Positions 36,421 to 49,500 of a stretch of DNA of 64,000 nucleotides are shown in pieces. This DNA comes from Cymbidium sinense. Taxonomy: Eukaryota > Streptophyta > Magnoliopsida > Asparagales > Orchidaceae. Position 1 is the stretch's first letter; the number at the start of each line of letters is the position of its first letter. The notes below the pieces were generated by a model. That model did no database searches. It was not told where the DNA came from and was given only the letters and a program-made list of their open reading frames with translations. The DNA lies in contig JAKCPB010000338.1 of assembly GCA_021442155.1 (NCBI GenBank), forward strand, positions 20,344 through 84,343, read 5' to 3'. Position numbers and translations under genes: made by a program.

Positions 36421-38017
36421 GTTTAGGTTTAGAGATTTTTTTATTTTATTTAGTTTTAAGTTTAGGTTTAGTTTAGTTTAGTTTATTTTAGTTTGCAAAG
36501 TTTAGGTTAGGGTTTATTTATTTTATATTTTATTTAGTTTATTTATTTATTTTTATTTATATTTTATTTTTTATAGGTTTATTTATTTATTATTATTTAG
36601 TTTAGAGGTTTATTTATTTAGTTTAGTTTAGGTTTAGGTGGAGGGTTTAGGTGGGTTAGCTCAGGGTTAAGTAGGTTTAGGGTTATGGCTCAGTTTAGCA
36701 TTTAGTGGTTATATTTTCATTTTATTTAGGGTTTGGGGGTTTAAGGTAGTTTAGGGTTTAGGTGTTTAGGGTTTAGGGTTTATGGGTATGGTGGGAGTGG
36801 TATTTATTAGGTTTTAGGGTTAGTTTGGTGTATTTTATTTTTTTTTGAGGTTTTTTTTAATTTTTTTTTAAAAATTAGGTTTACTATTTTTATTTGTGTA
36901 TTTAGTTTAGGTTTAGGTTTTTTTTTAAATTTATTTTATTTTTTAGTTTTATTTTAGTTTAGGTTTTTATTTTTAGTTTAGTTTAGGTTTAGGTTTATTT
37001 TATTGTTTATTTATTTAGTTTATTTTTATAGTTTAGGTTTAGGCTGTATATTTTATTTTGGTTTCTTTTAGTTTATTTTTTACTTTAGTTTAGTGTAGGT
37101 TTTATTTTAGTTTCATTTAGGTTTACTTAGGTTTAGGTTTTTATGTTTATTTTATTTAATTTTATTTAGTTTATTTATTTTAGCTTTTAGTTTGGTTTAG
37201 TTTATTTTAGTTTAGGTTTAGTTTAGGTTTATTTAGTTTAGTTTAGGGTTTAGGTTTTATTTATTTTAGGTTTAGGTTTTATTTAGGTTTAGTTTATTTT
37301 ATTTATAGTGTTTATTTTGGTTTAGGTTTTTTTAGTTTATTTTTAGTAGTTTAGGTTTATTTTATTTTATTTTAGTATTTTTATTTTATTAGTTTTAGTT
37401 TATTTAGTTTATTTATTTATGTTTACTTAGGTTTATTTCTTTATCTTTATTTTTGTTTAGGTATATTTATTTTAGTATAATTTAGTTTATTTTTATTTTT
37501 GGTTTATTTAGTTTTAGTTTTATAGTTAGGTTTAGGTTTAGGTTTAATTTTATTTAATTATTTAGTTTTTAGTTTATTTAGTTTAGTTTAGATTTAGGTT
37601 TAGGTAAGTTTATTTATTTATTTAGGTTTAGGTTTAGGTTAATTTACTTAGTTTATTTAGGTTTAGGTTTAGGTTTTATTTTGTTTAGTTTATTTAGTTT
37701 TATTTTATTTTGGGTTTAGGTTTAGGTTTAGGTTAATTTCGGATAGGTCTAGTTTAGGTTTATTTATATTTATTTAGTTAGTTTATTTTTTATTAGTTTA
37801 TTTATTTAAATTTATTTTTTATTTAATTTATTTTTTTATGTAATTTTATTTTATTTATTTTATTTTAGTTTATTATTTTATTTATTTAGTTTATTTTTAT
37901 TTTTATTTTTAGTTTTGGTTTTTATTTTAGGTTTAGGTACTTATTTTATTTTATTTTATTTTTATTTATTTAGTTTAGTTTATTTTATTTTATTTATTTA
38001 ATTTAGTTTATTTTTAT
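36421..38017 (+). repeat. satellite, short-period form without clear 1-kb landmarks
   Basis: TTTAGG, TTTATTTAG and TTTAGTTTA words alternate, with few GGG and no AAATTAAGTAAAC landmark. It holds a small G-rich patch at 36640-36800. No gene is seen. It continues as 39522-43600 after the LINE. Confidence 0.65.
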
Positions 38018-39521
38018 CATTGTATTAGTAACTCTGAAGTAAGAGAAGCTTTAAAGAAAATGAAATGTGGAAAACAGTTGGACCTGATGATATTCCAATA
38101 GAAGCGTGGAAATGTTTAGGAGATAAAGGAATTTCTTGGCTTACAAATATTTTTAATGTTATTTTAAAGACTAAAAGGATGCCAAATTAGTGGAGAAAGA
38201 GTTTATTGGTTCCTATATTTAAGAATAAAGGTGATGCACAAGAGTGCAAATTATAGAGAATTAAATTAATGTGTCATACATTAAAATTATGGGAAAGAGT
38301 AATTGAGCATATGTTATGATGTACAAAAGTTTCTCACAATCAGTTTGGTTTCATGCCAGGTAGATCTACTATGGATGCTATACATTTGTTAAGAGGATTG
38401 ATGGAGAAGTATAAAGAAAGTAAGAAAGATTTACATATGATATTTATTGATTTAAAGAAAGCTTATGATAAAGTTTCAAGAGATGTTCTTTGGAGAGTTC
38501 TAGAATAGAAAGGAGTTAATATTAGTTATATTCAAGTCATTAAGGATATGTATACTAGAGCTGATACTTGTGTCCAAACACAAGGAGGATTGACAAAATA
38601 TTTTCCTATTTCAATTAGATTACATCAAGGATCAGCTTTAAGGCCTTATCTATTTTACTTTAGTTATGGATGTTCTTATTAGGCATTTACAGGATGATGT
38701 ACCTTGGTGTATGATTTTTGTTGATGACATTCTTCTTCTTGATAAGACTAGAGAGGGAGTCCAAGAGAAACTTGAATTATGGAGGTCAACATTAGAGTTT
38801 AAAGGTTTTCATTTAAGTAGATCTAAAACTGAATATATGGTGTGATATTTTAGTTGTAGAAGTTCTAGTGGTAGTGTTCTGACATTAGTTGAACAAGTAA
38901 TTAATAGGAGTGCGCGACTCAGATATTTTGGCTCTATTGTTTAAAATGATGGTGAAATAGATGGAGATGTTATTAGTAGAATTCAAGTTGGATGGCTTAA
39001 GTGGAGGAATGCATCTGGCTTGTTGTGTGATAGAAGTTCCACTTAAACTTGAGGGAAAATTTTATAAGATGGTGGTAAGACCTACAATGACTTATGGTGC
39101 AGAATGTTGGCCAATAAAAGAGAAGCATAAGACAAAGTTAAGTGTTACAGAGATGAGGATGCTCAGGTGGATGAGTGGCTTTACTCTTAGAGATAAAACG
39201 TGAAATGAGTATGTTCAGGAAAAAGTTGGAGTAGCTCCAGTGGTAGATAAGATTAGAGAGAGTCTCCTTAGATGGTTTGGCCACATAAAGCGTTGGCCAT
39301 CCACTGACCCAGTTAGAAGAGTAGATGCATTAGATTTGCCTTATGTTAAGAAAGGTAGAGGTGGACCTAAAAAGACTTGATTAAGATGTTTAAAAAATGA
39401 CCTTAGTATACTTTAATTAAATGATAATTTGACACATAATAGGGCACAATGGAGGTGAAGGATTCATGTAGCCGACCCCACATAGTGGGCTAAAGGCTTG
39501 TTGTTGTTGTTGTTGTTGTTG
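38018..39521 (+). mobile_element. RTE-type LINE, copy 2 (5' truncated, complete 3' end)
   Basis: It begins abruptly in the RT domain ('EVREALKKMKCG') inside satellite text, as expected from incomplete reverse transcription. It continues through '[13 protein letters not shown]', 'FVDDIL' (38717-38731), 'GAECWPIKEKHKTKLSVTEM' (within 38961-39203), 'RMLRWMSGFTLRDKT' and 'KIRESLLRWFGHIKRWPS'. The 3' end reads GTAGCCGACCCCACATAGTGGGCTAAAGGC, a 3' end known from plant RTE elements (30 bases at about 39467-39496; key parts GCCGACCCCACATAGTGGG). The tail is (TTG)8 at 39498-39521. A target duplication cannot be judged in the low-complexity surroundings. The RT has stops and small shifts but keeps the FVDD box. 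Confidence 0.9.
39498..39521 (+). repeat. (TTG)8 tail of LINE copy 2
   Basis: Eight perfect TTG units end the LINE and are followed at once by satellite text (TAGGTTTATTTAG). Short-repeat tails instead of poly(A) are typical of RTE-clade LINEs. This tail is absent from copy 1. Confidence 0.9.
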
Positions 39522-42500
39522 TAGGTTTATTTAGTTTATTTATTTAGTTTTAGGTTTATTTTATTTTAGGTTTAGGTTTTATTTAGGTTTAGGTTTAGTT
39601 TATTTTAAGGTTTAGGTTTAGGGTTTAGGTTTATTTAGTTTTAGTTTAGGTTTAGGTTTAGGTTTATTTTAGTTTAGTTTAGTTTATTTTATTTAGGTTT
39701 ATTTATTTAGTTTAGTTTATTTTATTTATGTAGGTTTAGGTTTATTTAGTTAAGGTTTTATTTAGTTTATTAGTTTAGATTTAGTTTAGTTTATTTAGTT
39801 TAGTTTAGGTTTATTTTATTTGTTTAGTTTAGTTTAGGTTTATTTGTTTAGGTTATTTTTAGTTTAGTTTTATTTATTTAGGGTTTATGTGTATTTTATT
39901 ATTTAGGTTTTAAGTTTTAGGTTTTATTATTTAATTTCATTTACTAGTTTATTTTTTATTTTAGGCTTATTTATTTAGGATTAGTTTAGGTTTGTTTAAT
40001 TTAGGTTTAGGTTTTTCTTTTAGTTTAGTTCATTTATCTATTATTTTAGTTTAAGTTTAGGTTTAGGTTTGGGTTTATTTAAGTTTAGGTTTATTTTCTT
40101 TAGTTTAGTTTATTTATTTAGTTTTATTAATTTAGTTTGGGTTTAGGTTTTAGTTTTTTTTAGGGTTTATGTAGGTTTATTTAGGTTTATTTTTAGTTTA
40201 TTTATTTTAGTTTATCATTTAGTTTAGCTTAGGTTTAGGTTGTTTTATTTATTTATTTTATTTAGTTTATTTTTAGGTTTTATTTAGGTTTGTTTAGGTT
40301 TAGGTTTTGGTTTTTTATTTATTTAGTTTAGGTTTAGTTGTTTAGTTTAGTTTAGGTTTAGTTTAGGTTTATTTATTTTATTTTAGGTTTATTATAGGTT
40401 TATTAGTTTACAGGTTTTATGTTTATTTTTTGGTTTATTTTATTTAGTTTATTTTATTTTTTTTAGTTTATTTAGTTTAGTTTAGGTTTGGTTTTTATTT
40501 ATTTTATTTTAGGTTTAGTGAGTTTATTTTATTTATATTAGTTTATGTTTAGGTTTTTCTTTAGGTTTATTTATTTATATTTTAGTTTATTTTAGGTTTA
40601 GCTTTAGGTTTATTTTTTTAGGTTTATTTATTATTATAGTTTATTTTTTTAGGTTTATTTGGGTTTAGGTTTAGGTTTATTTTAGTTTTAGTTCATTTAG
40701 TTATGTTTATTTATTTTATGTTTAAGTTTAGGTTTAAATTTTTGTGCTTATTTATTTATGTTTTGGTTTATTTTATGTTTATTTATTTAGTTTTTTTATT
40801 TAGTTTTTTTTTATTTTAGGTTTGGGTTTAGGTTTTAGATTTATTTAGTTTGGTTTAGGTTTATTTGTTTTAATTTTATTTTATGCTATTTATTTTAGTT
40901 TAGGTTTTATTTAGGTTTAGGCTTATTTAGATTTTTTTAGTTTAGGTTTAAGTTTATTTATTTATTTTATTTTATTTTTTTAGGTTTAGGTTAGGTTTAT
41001 TTATTTAGTTTATTTTAGGTTTAGGTTTATTTTAGTTTATTTTATTTTATTTATTTTAGTTTATTATTTAGTTTAGTTTTATTTTAGTTTAAGTTTAGGT
41101 TTAAGTTTATGTTTAGGTTTTAGGTTTAGATTTAGGTTTAGGATTAGTAGTTTAGGTTTAGTTTAGGTTTTATACAAGTTTTATTAGTTTATTTTATTTA
41201 TTTTAGTTTATTTATATTTAGTTTTTATTTTTTAGTTTAGGTTTAAGTTAGGTTTTTATTTTATTTAGTTTATTTTAGTTTATTTTAGGTTTATAGTTTA
41301 TTTGATTAGTTTAGTTTAGTTTTTTTTTTAGGTTTAGGTTTATTTTAATTTATTTATTTTAGGTTTTTTATTTTATTTAGGTTTAGGTTTATTTATCATT
41401 ATTTTAGTTTATTAAGTTTATTTTAAGTTGTTAGTTTAGTTTATTTAGTTTAGGTTTATTTATTTACTTTATTAGGTTTAGGTTTAAATTTATTTTGGTT
41501 TTTATTTATTTATTTTAATTTAGTTTATTTAGTAAGTTTAGGTTTTATTTTTTAGAGGTTTAAGTTTATTTTTTTTAGTTTAGATTATTAGTTTAGTAGG
41601 TTTATTTTAGTTTAGGTTGGTTTAGTTTTATTTCTTTAGTTTTATTTATAGGTTTAGGTTTTGGTTTTATTTATTTATTTTTAGTTTAGATTTATTTAGG
41701 TTTTAGGTTTAGGTTTAGGTGTAATTAGTTTATTTTAGTTTAGTTTAGTTAGGTAGGTTTTAGTATTTAGTTTAGTTTAGGCTAGGTAGGTTCATTTATT
41801 TAGGTTTAGTTTTAAGTTTATTTATTTAGTTTAGTTTAGTTTATTTATTTAGGTTTAGTTTAGGTTATTTTTGGTTTATTTTTTAGTTTAGTTTAGGTTT
41901 AGGTTTATTTAGGTTTATTTAGGTTTGGTAGATATTTTCTATTTAGTTTAGCTTTTTTTTAGTTTCATTTATTTTATTTATAGGTTTTTTTTTTTAGGTT
42001 TAGTTTATTTTAGTTTAAGTTATTTTAGGTTTAGGTTTGTTTAGGTTTATTTATTTTAGTTTATTTAGTTTAGTTTAGTTATTTAGTTCATTTTATTTAG
42101 GTTTAAGTTAGGTTTATTTATCTTTTAGTTTTATTTAGGTTTATTTATTTTTTAGTTTATTTTTGTTTAGTTTAGTTTAGTTTTATTTTAAGTTTTTAGT
42201 TTAGTTTTTAGGTTTAGGATTAGATAGTTTATTTTAGGTTTAGTTTATATAGTTTAGTACATTTATTTATTTTATTTTAGTTTAGTATTTTAGGTTTAGG
42301 GTTAGGTTTAGATTTTAGATTTTTGTTTAGGTTTATTTAAGTTTATAGTTTAAGAGTTTAGGTTTAAGTTTACTTTGGTTTTAGTTAGTTTATTTTAGTT
42401 TAGTTTAGGACATTTTATTTATTTGGGTTTAGTTTATTTTATTTATTTAAGTTTAGTTTAGGGTTTAGATTTTTAGGATTATTTTAGGTTTATTTATTTA

Positions 42501-43600
42501 GTTTATCTATTTATTTAGTAGTTTAGGTTTATTTAGTTTAAATTTAATTTAGTTTTATTTATTTATTTAGTTTAGTTTATTTTAATTTATTTAGGTTTAT
42601 TTTATTTTATTTATTTAGTTTAGTTTAGGTTTTATTTGGTTATTTAGTTTTATTTTAGTAGTTTATTTAGTTTAGGTTTTATTTAGTTTAGTTTTAATTT
42701 AGTTTATTTTAGTTTAGTTTAGTTTTATTTAGTTTAGGTTTATTTTATTTAGGTTTAGATTTATTTATTTTATTTTATTTATTTAATTTTTTATTTAGTT
42801 AGGTTTATTTTAGTTAATTATTTTATTTTAGTTTTAGTTTATTTTTTTTAAGTTTTATTTTTAGTTCAATTAGGTTTTTTTTTTTTTTTAGTTTTAGGTT
42901 TTTTTTTTAGTTTAGTTTTAGGTTTATTTTAGTTTATTTATTTATTTTAAGTTTAGGTTTATTTTTAGGTTTATTTAAGTTAGTTTATTTTATTTTGTTC
43001 TTTTTAGTTTTGTTTATTTATTTATTTAGTTTATTTTAGTTTAGATTTATTTATTTAGTTTAGTTTTATTTATTAGTTTATTTAATTTATTTTAGGTTTA
43101 GTTTTATTTAGTTTAGTTTATTTTATTTAGTTTAGGTTTTTATTTTATTAAGTTTATTTTATTTTAGTTTTTTTTTAGGTTTAAATTTTTTAGCTTTACA
43201 TTTTAGTTTAGTTTAGTTTAGTTTAGGTTTAGTTTAGGTCCATTTTAGTTTAGTTTATTTTTTTTACTTATTTATTTTAATTATTTTTATTTTCTTTTAT
43301 TTTATTTTATTTTATTTAGGTTTATATATTTATTTATTATTATTTTTATTTATTTTTTAGTTTTTAATTTATTTTATTTTAGCTTTAGTTTTGGGTTTAG
43401 TTTTGGTTTTAAGATTAGTTTGGGTTAGGTTTAGGTTTCAGGGTTTAGTTTAGGTTACAGTTTAGGGCTTTAGTGGTTAGCATTTAGAGTTTTTTATTAT
43501 TATTTTTTTATTTTTATTTGTGGTTTAGGGTTAAGAGTTTTTTGGTTTCAGCTAGGGTTTAGGGTTTAGGGTTTAGGGTGTGGTTTAGGGTTTAGGTCTC
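39522..43600 (+). repeat. satellite, short-period form, about 4.1 kb
   Basis: A monotonous mix of TTTAGTTTA, TTTAGGTTTA and TTTATTTA. True TTTAGGG is rare until about 43555. I find no 1-kb landmark, GRP fragment or coding sequence. It may be a more homogenised or more decayed subfamily of the block. The landmark-bearing form resumes at 43622. Confidence 0.65.
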
Positions 43601-45355
43601 AAGATTTAGGTTTAGGGTTTTAAAAATTAAGTATAGTTTAAGTTTATTTAGTATCTTTTTTTATTAATTTTGTTTTATTTTTTTTTTTTATTTTATTTAG
43701 GTTTATTTTAATTTTATTTAGTTTAGTTTAATTATTTTAGATTTACTATTTTAGTTTCTTTTTTTTATTTTAGTTTATTTTTAAGTTTAGGTTTAGGTTT
43801 CAATTTATTTTGTTTAGTTTTATTTTATTTTATTTTTAGGTTTAGGTTTTATTTTATTTTAGGTTTAGTTTAGATATTTATTTTATTTTGTGTAGTTTAA
43901 GTTTTAGGTTTTTTTTTTAGGTTTATTTTAAACTTTTATTTTTTAGTTTAAGTTTGTTTTATTTTATTTTAGTTTTTTATTTATTTGGGGTTTTTTTAGT
44001 ATATTTTAGGTTTATTTTTTAGTTTTATTTTTAGTTTAGTTTTTTTTTTAGTTTAGGTTTAGTTTTATTTTTATTTTATTTTAGGTTTAGGTTTTTTTTA
44101 GGGTTTAGTTTTTTTATTTTAGGTTTTTTTCTTAAATTTCATTTTAGGTTTAGGTTTCATTTTAGTTCTTATTTTATTTGTTTTAGGTTTATTTATTTTT
44201 ATTATATTTAGTTTTTATTTATTTAGGTTTTATTTAGGATTATTTTATTTTGTAGTTTAGTTTAGGGTTTTTATTTTATTTTTTATTGTTATTTATTTAT
44301 TTTTAGGTTTGTTATTAGATTTAGGTTAGTTTAGTTTTTTAGTTTTATATTTATTTTAATTTATTTTTATGTTTTATTTATTTTATTTTTAGGTTTATTT
44401 TAGGTTTATTTAGGTTTTGGGTTTGGGTAGGGTTGGATCTGGGGTTGGTTAGGGTTTTAGGTTTAGGGTTTAGGGTTTTGGGTTTGGCTTGTGGCTCATA
44501 GTTTAGTTTAGTATATTTTAGTTTAGGTTTAGGGCCTATGGTCTTATTTAGTTTAGGTTTGGGCTAAGGATTATTTTATTTTATTTTATTTTATTTGTTT
44601 ATTTTTATTTTAACTTAGTAAACTATAGGTTTAAGTTTATTTTGTTTATTTGTTTGTTATTTTAGTTTATTTTATTTTTTTGTTAGGTTTATTTTATTTT
44701 GATTTAGATAGTTTATATATTTTAGGTTTATTTATTTTATAGTTTTAATTTGAATTTATTTTTTATTTAGATTTATTTTGTTTAGTTTAGTTTTATTTAT
44801 TTTTTTTGGTTTAGGTTTATTTTTATTTTTTGTTTAGGATTAGTTTTATTTTATTTTTATTTTAGGTTTATATTTTTTAATTTAGTTTTGGTTTATTTTT
44901 ATTTTATTTATTTAGTTTAGGTTAAGTTTAGGTTTAATTTATTTTAGTTTTAGTTTTATTTTTATTTTATTTTTTTTTATTTAGTTTAGTTTAGGTTTCA
45001 TTTATGTTTTTATTTTTATTTTGGTTTAGATTTTATTTTATTTTTTTTTCTATTTAGTTTAGGTTTAGGTTTTTATTTTTTTTTAGGTTTTATTTAGAGT
45101 TTAGTTTAGTTTGTGGTTTATTTGTGGGTTTATCATTTTATTTATTATTTAGGGTTTAGGTTTTAGGATTTAGAGTTTAGGGTTTTAGGTTTAGGTTTAT
45201 AGTTTTAGGGTTTTATTTTTGTGGTTTTTAGTTTTACTTTAGGGTTTAAGGTTTATGTTTTTATTTAGTTTAGGTTTAAATTTTTAGGTTTAGTTTTTTA
45301 GGGTTTTTTAGGTTTAGGGTTTAACTTTTAGTTTTGGTTGGGTTTTATTTTTTTT

Positions 45356-45784
45356 CAGACGTAACCAATTCAAATTTAACATTTCTTTTTTTTGATTTCA
45401 ATGAAGTAACACACCAAGTTTTCAAAGACTTTACAACATAGATAAAATGAGCATGCATAGAGAAAATTAAAAATCTAGATAACAGGTCTACTATAAAGAC
45501 ATAGTTCCATAAATAGTAGATTGGATCAACCATTCTTCAATTTCTTCAGTACCCATGAGAACCACACAAGCCGCTCAAGTAGCGGAATCCACCATTATAT
45601 CTTCGATCTCTTCCTCTTCCACCACCATGGTTGTAACCTATGTCGCTCCTCCGGCCTCCATAAGCACCACTGCTCTGACCACCACCTCCATATCCACCAA
45701 CACCTCCAGATCCCCCACCTCCACCTTCACCACCACCACAGATCTAGAGGTTGATGATGTTCTGCCATGAAGTTCACCATTCTT
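45356..45784 (-). pseudogene. GRP fragment 4
   Basis: On the - strand from 45784 it starts NGELHGRT with several small deletions in the RRM end. Then, after a frame change, it reads 'SGGGEGGGGGSGGVGGYGGG', 'GQSSGAYGGRRSDIGYNHGG' and 'GRGRDRRYNGGFRYLSG'. The 3'UTR-like part ends near 45356 beside TTTTATTTTTTTTCAGACG. Overlapping open reading frames on the + strand (45521-45754 and 45555-45770) are antisense shadows rich in His, Thr and Ser. Confidence 0.82.
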
Positions 45785-46224
45785 AGGTTTAGGTTTAGTT
45801 TAGTGATTAGGTTTGGGTTTAGGATTATTTTTTAATTTATTTAGTAACTTTAGGTTTTTTTATGACATTTAGGTTTAGTTTAGGTTTTAAGGGTTTAGAG
45901 TTTAAGTTTAAGATTTAGGGTTTTAGGTTTTATGCTTTTAGGGTTTATGGTTTAGGGTTATTATGATTTAGGGTTTAGGTTTAGGGTTTTAGTGTTTAGA
46001 CTTTGTGGTTTAGGATTTTTGTGGTCTAGGTTTAAGGTTTAATTTTGGGTTTAGGTTTAGTTAACCAGGGCTCAGTGGTTTTAGTGGTAGAGAGTTAGTT
46101 TGAGAAGGTTTATCTACAAGTGTATTTATGGAGGGCAGGTTAGTTATTATATTAAACTGACAGGTAGTTATTAAATTTAGATTTATCTTTATCTTTAACT
46201 AGGTATTATTTTATAGTTATTATA

Positions 46225-46500
46225 TTTATCTTAGAGGTCAGGATGGTAGGGCCCAGTCATTAGGGTTCAGGCCCAGAGCCTGTGGCCCAGTAGGGCCCAG
46301 GGCAGTAGCCCAGTCATTAGGTGGTATGGTTTGGGCCCAGGGAGTCAGAGTTGTGGCTCAGTGGTGGCCTGTGGCCATTCAGTGGTTAGCCCAGGGTTGT
46401 GGTAGGGCCTAGGGCCCAGCCCAGGATCAGGTCAGGATGTTTGGTTTGGAGGTTTAGGCCTAGGGAGGGCCTGGGTAGATTTATAGGTTTAGCTTGGGTT
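46225..46500 (+). repeat. GC-richer CCCAGGG island before landmark 46514
   Basis: Repeated GGCCCAG, GCCCAGGG, GTGGCCCAG and AGTCAGAG words make this one of the few places in the block where C is common. It stands exactly where a TTTAGGG block is expected before the landmark. Confidence 0.55.
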
Positions 46501-49500
46501 TAGGTCTTTTTTTAAATTAAGTGTTTTAGGTTTTAGGTTTATTTAATTCATTTTTATTTATTTTAGTTTATTATTTATTTATTTTAGTTTATTTTATTTT
46601 TTATTTTTATTTAGGTTTATTTTTTATTTTTATTTAGTTTAGTTTATTTTAGGTTTATTTATTCTAGTTTAGGTTTTTTATTTTAGTTTATTTTTTTGGA
46701 TTAGTTTATGTTTATGTTTATTTTTTTTAGTTTAATTTTTTTCATTTTATCTTTAGGTTTAGGTTTTTTTTAGTTTATGTTTTATTTTATTTTTTTTAGG
46801 TTTAGCTTTAAGATCATTTTGGGGTTTATTCTAGATTTTATTTTTAGTTTAGGTTTGCTTCTTTTAGTTTATTTTATTATTTTGTTTAGGGTTTAGGTTT
46901 AGTTTATTTTATGTTTATTTAGGTTTTATTAATTTTATTTATTTTAATTTAGTATAGTTTAGGTTTTATTTTTTTTTTATTAATTTTAAGGTTTATTTTA
47001 AGGTTTATTTTGTTTAGGTTTTATTTAGTTTTTTTATTTAATTTTATTTGATGTTTATTTTATTTTATTTTTTTACATTTGGTTTTATATTTTATTTAGG
47101 CTTTTTATTTTTAGGTTTATTTTATTGATTAACTTTAGGTTTTTATTTATTTTATTTTATTTTAGTATTTATTTTTTATTTTATTTTATTTTTAGGTTTT
47201 GGTTTAGGATTAGGTTTTAGTTTATATTTTTAATTGATTTATTTTTATTTCATTATATTGAGGCTTAGGTTTTTTATTTATTTTCTTTTTTATTTTATAG
47301 TTTTGTGGTTTATGGTTTAGGGTTTTGGGGTTTGGTTTGGGTTTAAGTTTTAGGGTTGGTTTAGGTTTAGGTTCAGGTTAGGGTTTGTGGTTAGGTTTTA
47401 GTTGTTTTTGGGTTTGGATTAGGGTTATTATTTTATTTTTTTATATAGGTTTATTTGTGGTCATGGTTTAGGGTTTTGGGCTTGTGGTTAGTTTTAGTGT
47501 TTCATTTAGGTTTAGGGTTTAGTTTCATAAATTTTTTTTAACTAAGCAAACCAATTTTAGTTTATTTAGTTTATTTATTTTATTTTATTTATTTTTTATT
47601 TAGATTTTTATTTAGAGTTATTTTTTATTTTTATTTAATTTAGTTTATTTATTTATAGTTTATTTTTAGGTTTATGTTTAGGTTTATGTTTTTTTTTTAT
47701 GTTTAGTTTGTTTTTTATTTTATTTTTTTTGGTTTAAGTTTTATTTTTTTTATTTTTTATTTAGTTTTTTTTTTATTTAGTTTAGTTTATTTAAGGTTTA
47801 TTTTTAGGTTTTATTTTAAGTTTAGTTTAGGTTTATTTTATTTTATTTTATTTATTTAATTAGTTTAGTTTTAGTATTTTTTGGTTAAGGTTAGGTTTTA
47901 TTTTTTAGTTTAGTTTATTTTAGTTTTAGGTTAAGGTTTATTTTATTTTATTTATTTTATGTTTAGGATTTTTTTTAGTTTAGGGCTTAAGTTTTATTTT
48001 TATTTATTTTTAGTGCTTTTTAGGTTTATTTTTTAGGTTTAGGTTTTTATTTAGTTCTGATTTTATTTTATTTTAAGTTTTTTTTTATTTTAAATTTAGT
48101 TTTTCTTTTATTTAAGTAAACCCATAGTTTTATCAGTTTTAAGTATTTTTAATTTTATTTAGGTTTATTTTTATTTTATTATTTAGTTTGTTTATTTTGA
48201 TTTATTTATTTTAGTTTAGTTTTATTTTTAGTTTTTTAGGTTTAGTTTAGTTTAACTTTATTTTTTTTAGTTGATTTTATTTTTTTATATTATTTAGGTT
48301 TAGGTTTTATTTTATTTAGGTTTATATTTTATTTTATTTTTTAGGTTTATGTTTTAGGTTTTATTTTATGTTTATTTTTGGTTTTATCTCTAATTTAGGT
48401 TTAGGTTTTTTTAGTTTATTTTATTTTATTTAGTTTAGGTTTAGTTTAGTTTATTTTACATTTAGGTTTTATTTATTTAAATTTTAGTCTATTTTAGTTT
48501 TTGGTTTGTTTATTTTATTTGTTTATTTTATTTTTATTTTAGGTTTAGGTTTTTTTTAGTTTATGGTTTATGTTTTATTTTATTTATTTTTAGGTTTATA
48601 TTTTAGTTTAAGTTTATTTAGTTTTATTTTATTTAGTTTCATTTATTTTATTTTTTATATTGTTTATATTTTATTTAGTTTTTTTTATTCTTATGTTAAT
48701 TTTATTTTAGTTTATTTTAGGTTTTATTTATTTTATTTTATTTTTTTACTTTATTTTTATTTATTTAGTTTTATGTTTTTTTTATTTTATTTATTTTATA
48801 TCTTATTTAGGTTTAGTTTATGATTATTTTATTTTTTTTTTAGTTTAGATCAGTTTATTTTGATTTTTTGGTTGGTTGGGCCTATGGTTTTGGGTTAGTT
48901 TTAGGATTGGCTCAGGTTTGTGGTCAGTATTTAGGCTAGTTTTAGGATTTAGTCAGTTTTATTTAAGCTTAGGTTTTGTTTTTTAGTTTAGGCTCAGTTT
49001 TTTTAGGCTCAGGGTTATCAAGTTTGGTTTGGCTCAGGGTAGGATTTTAGTTTATTAATAGTTTAGTTTTTATTTATTTAGGTTTATTGGGTTTTATCTG
49101 GGTTTTAGGGTTTATTTTATTTTTTAGTTTGGTTTGGGTTTTTTTTTTATTTATTTTTTATTATTTGTTTTTTTTATTTTTATTTTATTTAAGTTTATTT
49201 TATTTCATTTTGTTTTAGTTTATTTATTTTTATTTTAGTTTATTTTTATTTTATTTATTTTTTTTAGTTATTATAGGTTAATGCTTATTTTAATTTATTT
49301 TATTTTATTTTATTTTTAGGTTTAGGTTTTATTTTTATTTTTGGTTTAGGTTTATTTATTTTATTTTAGGTTTAGTTTTAGGTTTTATTTATTATTTTAG
49401 GTTTTATTTTATATTTTAGGTTTAGGTTTTTTAGTTTATTTTATTTATTTAGTTTTGGGTTTAGGTTTAGTTTTATTTAGTTTTAGTTTATTTTAGTTTT

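Noticed and set aside
45521..45770. His/Ser/Thr-rich frames on the + strand
   Set aside because: These are antisense to GRP fragment 4, whose - strand translation matches a known protein family.
48563..48823. Phe/Leu/Tyr-rich 'membrane protein' frames (also 22902-23093 and 25143-25370)
   Set aside because: They are produced by T-rich satellite text that happens to lack stops. There is no start context or conservation.
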